Source of the DNA: UBA4744 sp963723165
GTDB taxonomy: Bacteria; Actinomycetota; Acidimicrobiia; Spongiisociales; UBA4744
Assembly (NCBI GenBank): GCA_963723165.1
Contig: CAVRPP010000003.1
Location: 310,001-374,000 of the forward strand
Reading direction: 5' to 3'
DNA length: 64,000 nucleotides
Under the pieces are notes generated by a model. The model did no database searches and was not told the origin of the DNA. It saw only the letters and a program-made list of their open reading frames with translations. Every line of letters begins with the position of its first letter. Within the stretch, counting starts at the first letter, position 1. Made by a program: the position numbers and the translations under genes. Of the stretch, positions 36,209 to 44,646 are shown piece after piece.

Positions 36209-37480
36209 TCACACATGCCCGGCAAACCCTTCCGGATAAGCGGGGAAAGCGCCCGCCAGTTTACGAATGCGGCTCTCCAGGTCAACCAGGGCGTCCGGAT
36301 CATCGCGGTGCCGTAGTACCTCGGCGATCAGCGCCCCAGTCTCGTCGGCGTCGGCTTCCTTCATCCCCTGGGTGGTCATCGCCGGTGTGCCGATCCTGAT
36401 TCCGCTGCCGACAAACGGCTTCCTGGGGTCGAACGGCACCGTGTTGAAGTTGCAGGTGATGCCGACCGAGTCGAGCAGCTTGGCCGCCTCTTTCCCGGTC
36501 AAGTCCTCGTCGATACTCCGCATGTCCGCCAGCAGCATGTGATTGTCCGTACCTCCACCGACCACCCGCACGCCTTCGGCGGTCAACCGGGCAGCCACGG
36601 CGCGGGCATTGGCCACAATCTGGGCGGCGTACTCAGAGAATGCCGGAGTCGATGCTTCCAGAAAGCACACAGCTTTGGCGGCTACCTGATTGAAGAGCCC
36701 GCCACCCTGCATCCCGGGGAAGACCGCCTTGTCGATGGTCTTGGCGTGTTCTTGGCGGGACAGAATCAGCCCGCCCCTGGGACCGCGCAATGCCTTGTGG
36801 GTCGTGGCCGTTACGAAGTCCGCATACGGGACCGGATTCGGATAGGCGCCGCCGGCCACGAGTCCGATGAAGTGGGCTGCATCCACCATCAGTAACGCAC
36901 CGACCTCGTCGGCGATCGAACGAAACGCTTCGTAATCCAGCACCCTCGAATACGCGGTATAACCGGCCAGGACGATCTTGGGCCGGTGCTCGAGTGCCAG
37001 TCGGCGAACGTCGTCCATATCGATCAGCTCGGTTTCCGGGTCCACGCCGTACGCGATGAAGTCGTACAGCTCACCGGAAGCGTTGACCGGCGACCCGTGG
37101 GTGAGGTGGCCGCCCTGATCAAGTCGCATCCCCAGCACCTTGTCGCCGTGGTCGAGGAATGCGAAGTACACGGCCATGTTGGCCTGGGCTCCCGAGTGCG
37201 GCTGCACATTGGCATGCCCGGCGCCAAACAGGGCTTTGGCGCGGTCCCGGGCGAGGTCTTCGACCTGGTCAACCACTCCGCACCCTTCGTAGTAGCGGCG
37301 GCCCGGGTAGCCCTCCGCATATTTGTTCGTGAATACCGATCCCGACGCTTCCATCACAGCCTTCGAGACGAAGTTCTCCGAAGCAATCAGGTGAATATTC
37401 GAGTTCTGGCGAGCCAGGTCGGCTCGGATCAGGTCGGCGACTTGCGCGTCGACAACTTCGAGGGGACGGGGGTCAATCAT
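36209..37480 (-). CDS. glyA: Serine hydroxymethyltransferase
   Basis: 423 aa. Pyridoxal-phosphate Lys229 lies in TATTHKALRGPRGG (the family usually has T after K). Other marks are LIASENFVSKAV, TNKYAEGYPGRRYYEGC and MVDAAHFIGLVAGG. It interconverts serine and glycine with tetrahydrofolate. ATG 37480 fits the family start; the frame to 37525 is rejected. In mycobacteria wecA (rfe) occupies this position between the sua5-type gene and the atp operon. Confidence 0.95.
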   Translation of the reverse strand: MIDPRPLEVVDAQVADLIRADLARQNSNIHLIASENFVSKAVMEASGSVFTNKYAEGYPGRRYYEGCGVVDQVEDLARDRAKALFGAGHANVQPHSGAQANMAVYFAFLDHGDKVLGMRLDQGGHLTHGSPVNASGELYDFIAYGVDPETELIDMDDVRRLALEHRPKIVLAGYTAYSRVLDYEAFRSIADEVGALLMVDAAHFIGLVAGGAYPNPVPYADFVTATTHKALRGPRGGLILSRQEHAKTIDKAVFPGMQGGGLFNQVAAKAVCFLEASTPAFSEYAAQIVANARAVAARLTAEGVRVVGGGTDNHMLLADMRSIDEDLTGKEAAKLLDSVGITCNFNTVPFDPRKPFVGSGIRIGTPAMTTQGMKEADADETGALIAEVLRHRDDPDALVDLESRIRKLAGAFPAYPEGFAGHV

Positions 37481-37610
37481 GATGTGGGCCTTTTCGTGCG
37501 GTGCCGGCTCCCGTAGGGTAGCCACCTTCGATAACCGCCCCGGACGGTTCTCAAATGGCGTTTCTCCCTGTCAGAACAACGGGAGGGGAGAGACGGGGGA
37601 TCGGCCTTCC

Positions 37611-38180
37611 TCACCAATCAGGCAAATCGATGGGTCCTGCCCTCAGCAGCCGGGGTGGTTCGACGGTTACGTCCACAACGGTTGACGAGGTGCCGCCCGG
37701 GCAAACCCCCGGCAAGAAGACAGAAACTGCCTCGCCGAACAAAACCCGGGCGGCCTCGGCCGATATCGCGGGTTGCCGGTCGCTGAGGTTGGCACTGGTC
37801 ACAGCAAGGGGTCCGGTCAGCGACAACAGCTCCCTGGTGAGCGCATGGTCCGGGACCCGAATCGCCACGGTGTGCCGATCATGATCGCCCACCCAATCGG
37901 GTAGCGGAAGAACGGCACGCACTACCAGGGTGAGCGGTCCGGGCCAATGGCCGCCGACCAGTTCCTCGATAATCGGCGTTACCTCGACCAGTGTCCGGAA
38001 ATGGTCGAGCGTGTCGCTCAACAAACCGATGGGTTTGTTGCGCGGGCGTCCCTTCAGGTCGAAGAGCGCCTGCACCGCAGCGGTCTGGAGCGGATCGACC
38101 GCCAATCCGTAGACCGTATCCGTGGGCACGCCGACAATCTGACCCCGGCGTACGGCGGCCATTGCTTCCCGAAGTTGCAT
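37611..38180 (-). CDS. L-threonylcarbamoyladenylate synthase (Sua5/YrdC family)
   Basis: 189 aa. GVPTDTVYGLAVD, LKGRPRNKPIGLL and VTSANLSDRQ mark the YrdC fold. It makes threonylcarbamoyl-AMP for the t6A37 modification of ANN-decoding tRNAs. It is a short (TsaC-like) form without the extra Sua5 domain. ATG 38180 is the family start. It follows prmC, an order conserved in Actinobacteria. Confidence 0.9.
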   Translation of the reverse strand: MQLREAMAAVRRGQIVGVPTDTVYGLAVDPLQTAAVQALFDLKGRPRNKPIGLLSDTLDHFRTLVEVTPIIEELVGGHWPGPLTLVVRAVLPLPDWVGDHDRHTVAIRVPDHALTRELLSLTGPLAVTSANLSDRQPAISAEAARVLFGEAVSVFLPGVCPGGTSSTVVDVTVEPPRLLRAGPIDLPDW

Positions 38181-38217
38181 CAGGCCAACTTCCCCGATCC
38201 GGCGATTTCCACCAGCC

Positions 38218-39048
38218 CTACACGCAGCAGCGGCCCCCTTTGCGACCGACGAGGATCCGGGGACGGCCGGCCAGATCGGTCCGGACCTCCACGTCCAGGT
38301 ACGCACCGAAGAGTTCCAGAGCTCGGTCCGACTGGGTCTCGCCGATCTCGCAGAACAGCCATCCGCCGGTCCCCATCCACCAATACGCGTCTGTGGCGAT
38401 GCGCTCGAGGATCTCGTCCCCCCTCGGTCCGGCCACGAGCGCCTGGTAAGGGTCATGGTCGCGAACGTCGATCGGTAGTTGATCGAACTCGGCTTTGGCG
38501 ACGTAGGGAGGGTTGACGACCAGCAGATCCACTCGCTCGTAGAGATCGCCCGGCAGAGGTTCAAAGAGATCGCCCTGGAGCAAAGTGACGGAAAGACCGA
38601 GTTCGGCGGCGTTCTCTTCTGCCAGGGCCAAGGCTTCCTCGGAGATATCTGTCGCATAGACCTGCGCCGATGGAAACTGATGCTTCAAAGCCAAAGCAAG
38701 GTTGCCGCTCCCGGTGCAAAGATCGACGATCACCGTCCCCGGACCCGCCTCACCCAGAGCAGCAGCGGCCTCTTCCCAGAGTCTCTCAGTCTCGGGCCGG
38801 GGCACCAGAGCCCGACCGTCGGAGTGCAACTCGATTGGACCAAATTGAACTGTGCCTTCGAGATGCTGGAGGGGGACGCCGGTGCGACGCTGCCGGATGA
38901 GCTCCTGATAACGGTGCTCTGCATCGGCAAGGACTTCTCCTCCGGCATGAAGTTCCCGGCGCGACAACCCGGTCGCCACGGCGAGCAGCCGTTCCGCCTC
39001 ATACGGCGGCACACCTGTCTCAGTGAGGAGTCGACGGACATCGGTCAT
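38218..39048 (-). CDS. prmC: Peptide chain release factor N5-glutamine methyltransferase
   Basis: 276 aa. Catalytic NPPY (179-182), SAM motif VDLCTGSGNLALAL (Cys in place of the common Gly after DL) and LVPRPETE (81-88) are diagnostic. It methylates the GGQ glutamine of release factors, and its substrate prfA is the neighbour upstream. The N-terminal helical domain is present. Confidence 0.93.
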   Translation of the reverse strand: MTDVRRLLTETGVPPYEAERLLAVATGLSRRELHAGGEVLADAEHRYQELIRQRRTGVPLQHLEGTVQFGPIELHSDGRALVPRPETERLWEEAAAALGEAGPGTVIVDLCTGSGNLALALKHQFPSAQVYATDISEEALALAEENAAELGLSVTLLQGDLFEPLPGDLYERVDLLVVNPPYVAKAEFDQLPIDVRDHDPYQALVAGPRGDEILERIATDAYWWMGTGGWLFCEIGETQSDRALELFGAYLDVEVRTDLAGRPRILVGRKGGRCCV

Positions 39049-39091
39049 GCGGTCATATTGCCAGGCTCACGGCGTTGAATCCCCCTGAACC

Positions 39092-39141
39092 TGCGTGAGT
39101 AACCCGGACGTAGTGCAGCAAACTCACGCCGGAATGGGAAG
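39092..39141. repeat. Palindromic interspersed repeat, copy 1
   Basis: Perfect arms GCGTGAGT (39093-39100) and ACTCACGC (39122-39129) enclose a 21-nt loop. Over 50 nt it aligns without gaps to copy 2 (51536-51585): 36 of 50 bases match by hand count. It lies between the prfA stop and the prmC start. Confidence 0.65.
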
Positions 39142-39143
39142 AG

Positions 39144-40223
39144 TCAGTCCCCGTCAACCAGTTTCCGGGCTTCTTCGTCGTCGGTCAGAGCATCGATGAA
39201 CGCGTCGAGGTCGCCCGCCAGGATCTCCGGGAGCTGCTTGATGGTCAGGCCGATCCGATGATCGGTTACCCGGTTCTCCTTGAAGTTGTAGGTCCTGATC
39301 TTCTCGGATCGGCCGCCGGTGCCCACCTGTGAGCGCCGGGCATCGGCAATCTCCCCTAGATGCTCTTCGAGCTGCATCTGGTACAGGCGGGCACGCAGGA
39401 TGCGGAATGCTTTCTCCTTGTTCTGCAGCTGGGACTTCTCGTCCTGACAGCTCACCACCAACCCGGTGGGTTCGTGCGTGAGGCGGACCGCCGAGTCCGT
39501 CGTGTTGACCGACTGGCCGCCAGGGCCGCTCGATCGATATACGTCGACTCGCACATCGTTCGGGTCCAGCTCTACCTCGACTTCTTCAGCCTCGGGCAGT
39601 ACCGCGACGGTGGCCGTCGATGTGTGAATCCGCCCCTGTGATTCGGTCTTCGGAACTCGCTGAACACGATGAACACCGGCCTCATACTTCATCCGCGAGT
39701 AGGCACCCTTGCCCTTCATGGCGAAAATGACCTCCTTCACACCACCGGTCTCGGAAGGCGACGATTCGAGGATCTCGGTCTTGAAACCGCGCCGCTCGGC
39801 GTAAGCCCTGTACATGCTGAGGAGATCGCCCGCCCAGATGGCAGCCTCGTCGCCGCCCGCCGCGGACCGAACTTCCACAATGACGTCTTTGTGATCGTTT
39901 GGATCCTTTGGGATGAGGCTGCGTCGCAGTTCACCCTCGATCCCGCCGGCCGCCTTCCGCCGCTCCTGAGCCATCGCCCGCAAATCGGAAGCCATGTCCG
40001 GGTCGGATTCCACCTCAGCCAATTCTTCAGCCTCGCGCGCTTCTTGCAGCGCTTCCTGGTGGGCGACAAAGCCTTCAACGACTGGACGAAGTTCGGCATG
40101 CCGCTTGGTCAGCTCTGTGTATCGCACCTGATCGGCCAGGACGTCCGGGTCGGACAAGCGGCGCTCGGTTTCCTCAAAAGCCGCAGAGATCTCTTTCAGA
40201 CGTTCATGGAAGCCTGGTTCCAT
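39144..40223 (-). CDS. prfA: Peptide chain release factor 1
   Basis: 359 aa. GGQ at 235-237 in SSGPGGQSVN, and the codon-recognition region RVPKTESQGRIHTSTATVAV has the RF1-type P-x-T motif rather than SPF. It terminates translation at UAA/UAG. ATG 40223 overlaps the stop of the DUF1385 gene by one base (TGATG). It is followed by prmC, which modifies it. Confidence 0.96.
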   Translation of the reverse strand: MEPGFHERLKEISAAFEETERRLSDPDVLADQVRYTELTKRHAELRPVVEGFVAHQEALQEAREAEELAEVESDPDMASDLRAMAQERRKAAGGIEGELRRSLIPKDPNDHKDVIVEVRSAAGGDEAAIWAGDLLSMYRAYAERRGFKTEILESSPSETGGVKEVIFAMKGKGAYSRMKYEAGVHRVQRVPKTESQGRIHTSTATVAVLPEAEEVEVELDPNDVRVDVYRSSGPGGQSVNTTDSAVRLTHEPTGLVVSCQDEKSQLQNKEKAFRILRARLYQMQLEEHLGEIADARRSQVGTGGRSEKIRTYNFKENRVTDHRIGLTIKQLPEILAGDLDAFIDALTDDEEARKLVDGD

Positions 40224-41176
40224 CACTCGCCGGCCATATCCGTCAACGCAGCCAGCGCAGCCGGATTGATGGGGCCGCGCCGTCGCACCTCATCGACGGC
40301 TTCCGGTTCGAGGGCGGCCAACAGGCTCGCCACAGCAACCTCCACCTGATCGTCTCCCGGTTCGCCGGTCGTCAGCCGTTGCAGCCAGAGCCCGGGGGCA
40401 GCCAGGATGCGGCCTATCAACTCACCACCATGGCTACCGGAGAATTTGAGGATCTCGTAGGCGGCCCCGGCAATCACCGGTATCAAAACAACCCGGCTGG
40501 CGATGAGGATCGGCCAGGAAGGCCTCCCGATCAGCGTGAAAACAATGAGGGATCCGATGACAACGATCATCAAGAAACTGGTACCGCAGCGCGGGTGCTC
40601 GGGACGGTACTGCTGGATTCGTTCGACGGAGAGCGGGTCACCGGCCTCATAGGCATGAATGGTCTTGTGTTCCGCTCCGTGGTACTGGAATACCCGTCGG
40701 ATCTCCTTGGACCGGCCGATGGCCCATATGTAGCCGACGAACAACAGCGCCCGTACCGCCCCGTCGACGAGATTGAAGAGGAACTTCGATCCTCCCAGAT
40801 AGGGCTCGAGCAGTGATGCCGCCCCCAGGGGAAGCATGATGAACAAGGCCGCGAACACGACGAGGGCGACGGTCATGGAGACGGCCATCTGGCGAGTGGT
40901 CAGCGGCTCTTCGTCTTCTCCGACGGCCTTCTGGGCAGACCACGAGAGGGAGCGGAATCCCAGCGTGAGCGACTCACCCAACACCATCACGCCCCGGATA
41001 AAGGGTATGCGAGCCAGCCGTGATCGTGACGAAAGCCGGGGAAGTTCGTGCGTGACCGCTTCGATCACCCCGTCGGGCCGGCGGACGGCCACCGCCCAGG
41101 CTGCCGGGGCGCGCATCATCACACCTTCGATCACGGCCTGGCCGCCGACACTCGCGTTAGGGGCGCGACTCACCAA
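40223..41176 (-). CDS. DUF1385 membrane protein (YqhQ-like)
   Basis: 317 aa. GGQAVIEGVMMRAP at the N-terminus and YHGAEHKTIHAYEAGD, RCGTSFLM in the middle are DUF1385 hallmarks; several membrane helices lie at ~95-150 and ~205-245. The conserved His/Glu residues (GAEHK, HPRCGT) suggest a metal-binding membrane enzyme, but no activity is established. It sits between rpmE and prfA and is translationally coupled to prfA. Confidence 0.88.
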   Translation of the reverse strand: MVSRAPNASVGGQAVIEGVMMRAPAAWAVAVRRPDGVIEAVTHELPRLSSRSRLARIPFIRGVMVLGESLTLGFRSLSWSAQKAVGEDEEPLTTRQMAVSMTVALVVFAALFIMLPLGAASLLEPYLGGSKFLFNLVDGAVRALLFVGYIWAIGRSKEIRRVFQYHGAEHKTIHAYEAGDPLSVERIQQYRPEHPRCGTSFLMIVVIGSLIVFTLIGRPSWPILIASRVVLIPVIAGAAYEILKFSGSHGGELIGRILAAPGLWLQRLTTGEPGDDQVEVAVASLLAALEPEAVDEVRRRGPINPAALAALTDMAGE

Positions 41177-41200
41177 ATCCTCCTGGATTATCCCGGCCGA

Positions 41201-41431
41201 TTAGGCGTCGGTGCTCTGGTCGCCGGTGAAGTTCTTCCGACCGTAACGCTTCTGGAATCGTTCGACGCGCCCACCGGTGTCGACCAGTTTCTGCTTGCCC
41301 GTGAAGAACGGATGGCATTCGTTGCAGAGCTCGACGTGGAGCTCTGCTTCGGTCGACCGGGTAGTGAAGTTGTTACCGCACGAACACTTGACCGTCGTCT
41401 CGATGTAGTTGGGATGAATTCCTGCTTTCAC
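41201..41431 (-). CDS. rpmE: 50S ribosomal protein L31
   Basis: 76 aa. MKAGIHPNYIETTVKCSCGN with four cysteines (C16, C18, C36, C39) shows the zinc-binding C+ form rather than the zinc-free paralogue used in zinc starvation. It is located downstream of rho, as in most Actinobacteria. Confidence 0.96.
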   Translation of the reverse strand: MKAGIHPNYIETTVKCSCGNNFTTRSTEAELHVELCNECHPFFTGKQKLVDTGGRVERFQKRYGRKNFTGDQSTDA

Positions 41432-41463
41432 TGCTCTCTCCTTCGTACTCAGCAGTATGCCGC

Positions 41464-43020
41464 TTATCCGGTGCTCTTGGCGATTTCGTCCAGGAACTCC
41501 GTATTCGATTTGGAGGTCTTGAGACGATCAATGAGCAACTCGAGGGCTGCGCCCGGTTCGAGGGCTAACAACACTCGCCGGAGCTTCCATACCTGGGCGA
41601 GTTCCGAAGGATTGAACAGCAGCTCTTCCTTCCTTGTTCCCGACTGGCTGATATCGACGGCCGGATAGATCCGGCGGTCGGCCAAACCGCGGTCGAGCCG
41701 CAACTCCATGTTGCCGGTGCCTTTGAACTCCTCGAAGATCACTTCGTCCATGCGGGAGCCGGTCTCAACGAGAGCAGTGCCCATGATCGTGAGGCTTCCG
41801 CCTTCCTCGATGTTGCGGGCCGCACCGAAGAACCGCTTCGGTGGGTACAGCGCCGTCGAATCGACACCACCGGACAGGATCCGGCCGCTGGCCGGAGTCG
41901 CCAGGTTGTGCGCCCGGGCGAGGCGGGTGACCGAATCGAGCAGGATCACCACGTCCGTGCCCATCTCGACGAGGCGTTTGGCTCGCTCCAAAGCCAGGTC
42001 GGAGACCTGCGTGTGTTCCTCGGCGGGACGATCAAACGTCGAGTAAACGACTTCGCCCTTCACCGAGCGCTGCATATCGGTGACTTCCTCGGGCCGCTCG
42101 TCGACCAGGACGACCATCAGATAGCACTCCGGGTTGTTGGCGGTGATCGAGTGGGCGATTTCCTTGAGGACGGTCGTTTTGCCGGCCTTGGGCGGCGAAA
42201 CAATCATCCCGCGCTGCCCCTTGCCGATCGGTGCAACGAGATCGATGATCCTGGCCAGTTCCTGGTTCGGCTCACCCTCGATCTCGAGGCGGAGCCGCAT
42301 ATCGGGGAAGAGAGGCGTCAGCTTCTCAAAGCGAGGCCGGTTCCTACCCTCCTCGGCCGACATCAGGTTGATGCTCTCGATCCGCGTGAGGGCCGGGAAC
42401 TTCTCCTGGGAACGCGGGGGCCGGATCGGGCCGCTGACCAGATCACCCTTGCGGAGACCGAACTTGCGAACCTGGCTCGCTGAGACATAGACGTCTTTGT
42501 CTCCGGGCAGATAACCCGTGACCCGTAGGAACCCGTATCCCTCGGGAAGAATGTCCAGGATTCCCTGTCGTTCCTCCAAATCGCCTTCCGGGATCTGTTC
42601 CTGCTGACCTCCGCCCCCACCTCGCCGGCGGCGCCGGTTGCGATTGCGACTTTGACCGTCATCACCCGAACGCGGCCCATCTTGCCAATCGCCCCGTTGG
42701 CGGCCATCGCCGCCCTGGGTTGACCCCTGCTCGGCTCCTGCGCGGTCCCCATCCGCCTCAGCGTCCTCCGGATCGCTTTTCTCCGAATCCTCTTCGGGTT
42801 TTTCCGCTTGTTGAGCTTGTTCAGCGTCCGCAAGCGGGGTGGGGACGGTCGCAGGCAGGTCGATCGCTGCCGGTTCATCGCTCACAACGAAGTCCGGTGA
42901 ACCGAGAATCGCCTCGATGAGTTTGGCCTTCTGGAGCCCATTGGTTTCCACCCCGACTGATGCAGCGATCTCGCGGAGGTCCTTGATGGGCTTCCCCTGG
43001 AGTTCGGATCTGCTGGTCAT
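41464..43020 (-). CDS. rho: Transcription termination factor Rho
   Basis: 518 aa. A Rho N-terminal helical domain (1-45) is followed by a ~100-residue acidic then Arg/Gly-rich disordered insert (GGDGRQRG, RNRNRRRRRGGGG), typical of actinobacterial Rho. Then come the RNA-binding cold-shock domain (ILPEGYGFLRVTGYLPGDKD) and the ATPase with Walker A SPPKAGKTT (275-283). The insert gives extra RNA contacts in relatives. ATG 43020 has AAAGGACG 5 nt upstream. A ~205-nt leader precedes it. Confidence 0.97.
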   Translation of the reverse strand: MTSRSELQGKPIKDLREIAASVGVETNGLQKAKLIEAILGSPDFVVSDEPAAIDLPATVPTPLADAEQAQQAEKPEEDSEKSDPEDAEADGDRAGAEQGSTQGGDGRQRGDWQDGPRSGDDGQSRNRNRRRRRGGGGGQQEQIPEGDLEERQGILDILPEGYGFLRVTGYLPGDKDVYVSASQVRKFGLRKGDLVSGPIRPPRSQEKFPALTRIESINLMSAEEGRNRPRFEKLTPLFPDMRLRLEIEGEPNQELARIIDLVAPIGKGQRGMIVSPPKAGKTTVLKEIAHSITANNPECYLMVVLVDERPEEVTDMQRSVKGEVVYSTFDRPAEEHTQVSDLALERAKRLVEMGTDVVILLDSVTRLARAHNLATPASGRILSGGVDSTALYPPKRFFGAARNIEEGGSLTIMGTALVETGSRMDEVIFEEFKGTGNMELRLDRGLADRRIYPAVDISQSGTRKEELLFNPSELAQVWKLRRVLLALEPGAALELLIDRLKTSKSNTEFLDEIAKSTG

Positions 43021-43259
43021 ATCGTCCTTTCCGACGGTTGGCTCAATCGAGCGAGCCGTGCCGCAGCCTTTGGATTCCCTCGAGCCCTTGCGCTCGACCC
43101 TGGTCTGAATGGGAGAGCAGAAACTGAGGGGTTCAGTGCCTCGACATCAGGACGACAAAGCATGTCGCGGCCTGGTGTGGGGGCAACCTTCGCCACGCGT
43201 CTAGCAGCGCGGCGTTCAGGTACGAACGGCATACTACGGCGTCTTCGGCTTTGTTCCAA
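43021..43259 (-). promoter_or_regulatory. rho promoter and ~205-nt leader
   Basis: On the minus strand TTGGAA (43259-43254), a 17-nt spacer and TAGTAT (43236-43231) predict a start near 43224, just before the thrC stop. The leader to ATG 43020 contains no convincing reading frame. Rho leaders are autoregulated in several bacteria, so this leader may carry a Rho-dependent attenuator. Confidence 0.5.
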
Positions 43260-43262
43260 GCC

Positions 43263-44642
43263 CTATCCGGCGACCGAACGGACAAAGGCCTCAATTGCAT
43301 GGCGATCGGGAGGCAAAACGGCCATCGCTTCCGTCCGCTCGAACAGGTCCGCGAGACGGGCGGGAAGTGGCGGGTGAACGCCCGTCGCCTCCTTGACCGC
43401 CTCAGGAAACTTGGCGGGATGGGCAGTCCCGACACAGATGACCGGGACGTCGGGCTCCCGGTCGGCTGCCCGCGCAGCAGCGATGCCGACCGCCGTATGG
43501 GGATCAACCAGCAACCCCTGCTCTGCGAATATGTCGGCCATCGTCTGACGGATTGCCGGCTCATCGAACCAACTGCCAGAAACGAATTCCCTCACATGGC
43601 GAAGGTGCGCTGCGTCGATCTCGACGTGCCCGCGATCGGCAAACTGCGTCATGAGGTGTCGGATCGCCTCGCCATCGCGATCATGCAGATCAAACAACAG
43701 ACGCTCGAGGTTGCTGGGCACTTGAATGTCCATCGCCGGGGTAATGGTCGGCACCACCGCTTCCGTCGACAATGTTCCGGTCTCGAAGAAACGTACGACG
43801 GCGTTGTTGCGATTGGTACCGACAATCAGGCGCCGGATCGGCAAGCCCATCTGGCGAGCTACGTAAGCCGCGAAAACGTTGCCAAAATTGCCGGTCGGGA
43901 CGGCAAACGAAACAGCACGGCCGGGGGCTCCCAACGCTACTGCGGCCGCGAAGTAGTAAGCGACCTGTCCCATGATCCGAACCCAGTTGATCGAGTTGAC
44001 GGACGTCACGTTCAGATCGCTGCGCAGGGCCGGATCGGCGAGCATCCCCTTGACCAGACGCTGACAATCATCGAAGTTGCCCTGCACGGCAACGTTGTGC
44101 ACGTTGGCCGCGGAAACCGTGGTCATTTGCCGGCGCTGCACATCCGATACCCGCCCGTGAGGATGCAAGACGACGATGTCGAGCCTGGACCGATCCCGGC
44201 AAGCCTCGATAGCGGCCGACCCGGTGTCTCCCGAGGTCGCCCCCAATAGCAAGGCCCTGCCGTCCCGGGCAGTCAGGGTCGCCTCGAACAACCGGCCAAG
44301 CAATTGCAGTGCGTAGTCCTTGAACGCCAGGGTCGGCCCCCAAAACAGCTCTAGCAGCCAGACGCCGCCCCCCAGGTCGGTGAGCGGGACCAGTCGCTCA
44401 AACGGGGCGTAAGCCTCCCGGGCAATGCCGTGAAGATCGGCGGCTGATCCGGCCACGAAGGGCGCTGAGACGGCGGCAACGAGGGCCGGATACGGGACAC
44501 CTTGCAGCGCTGCGATCTCGCCGTTTGCGAATTCCGGCCAGGTTTCGGGAACGTAGAGGCCACCGTCTGTGGCCAGGCCGCTGAGGACGACGTCATCGAA
44601 CCCGAGCGGCTGCGCCTGTCCCCTCGTCGACAGATACCTCAT
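43263..44642 (-). CDS. thrC: Threonine synthase
   Basis: 459 aa. PLP-binding Lys108 in GPTLAFKDYALQLLG, the phosphate-binding ATSGDTGSAAIE, and the long form starting MRYLSTRGQAQPLGFDD (class with an N-terminal domain, unlike the short mycobacterial type). It converts O-phosphohomoserine to threonine. It starts 4 nt after hom. thrB, which usually follows it in mycobacteria, is not here. Confidence 0.93.
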   Translation of the reverse strand: MRYLSTRGQAQPLGFDDVVLSGLATDGGLYVPETWPEFANGEIAALQGVPYPALVAAVSAPFVAGSAADLHGIAREAYAPFERLVPLTDLGGGVWLLELFWGPTLAFKDYALQLLGRLFEATLTARDGRALLLGATSGDTGSAAIEACRDRSRLDIVVLHPHGRVSDVQRRQMTTVSAANVHNVAVQGNFDDCQRLVKGMLADPALRSDLNVTSVNSINWVRIMGQVAYYFAAAVALGAPGRAVSFAVPTGNFGNVFAAYVARQMGLPIRRLIVGTNRNNAVVRFFETGTLSTEAVVPTITPAMDIQVPSNLERLLFDLHDRDGEAIRHLMTQFADRGHVEIDAAHLRHVREFVSGSWFDEPAIRQTMADIFAEQGLLVDPHTAVGIAAARAADREPDVPVICVGTAHPAKFPEAVKEATGVHPPLPARLADLFERTEAMAVLPPDRHAIEAFVRSVAG

Positions 44643-44646
44643 CGGC

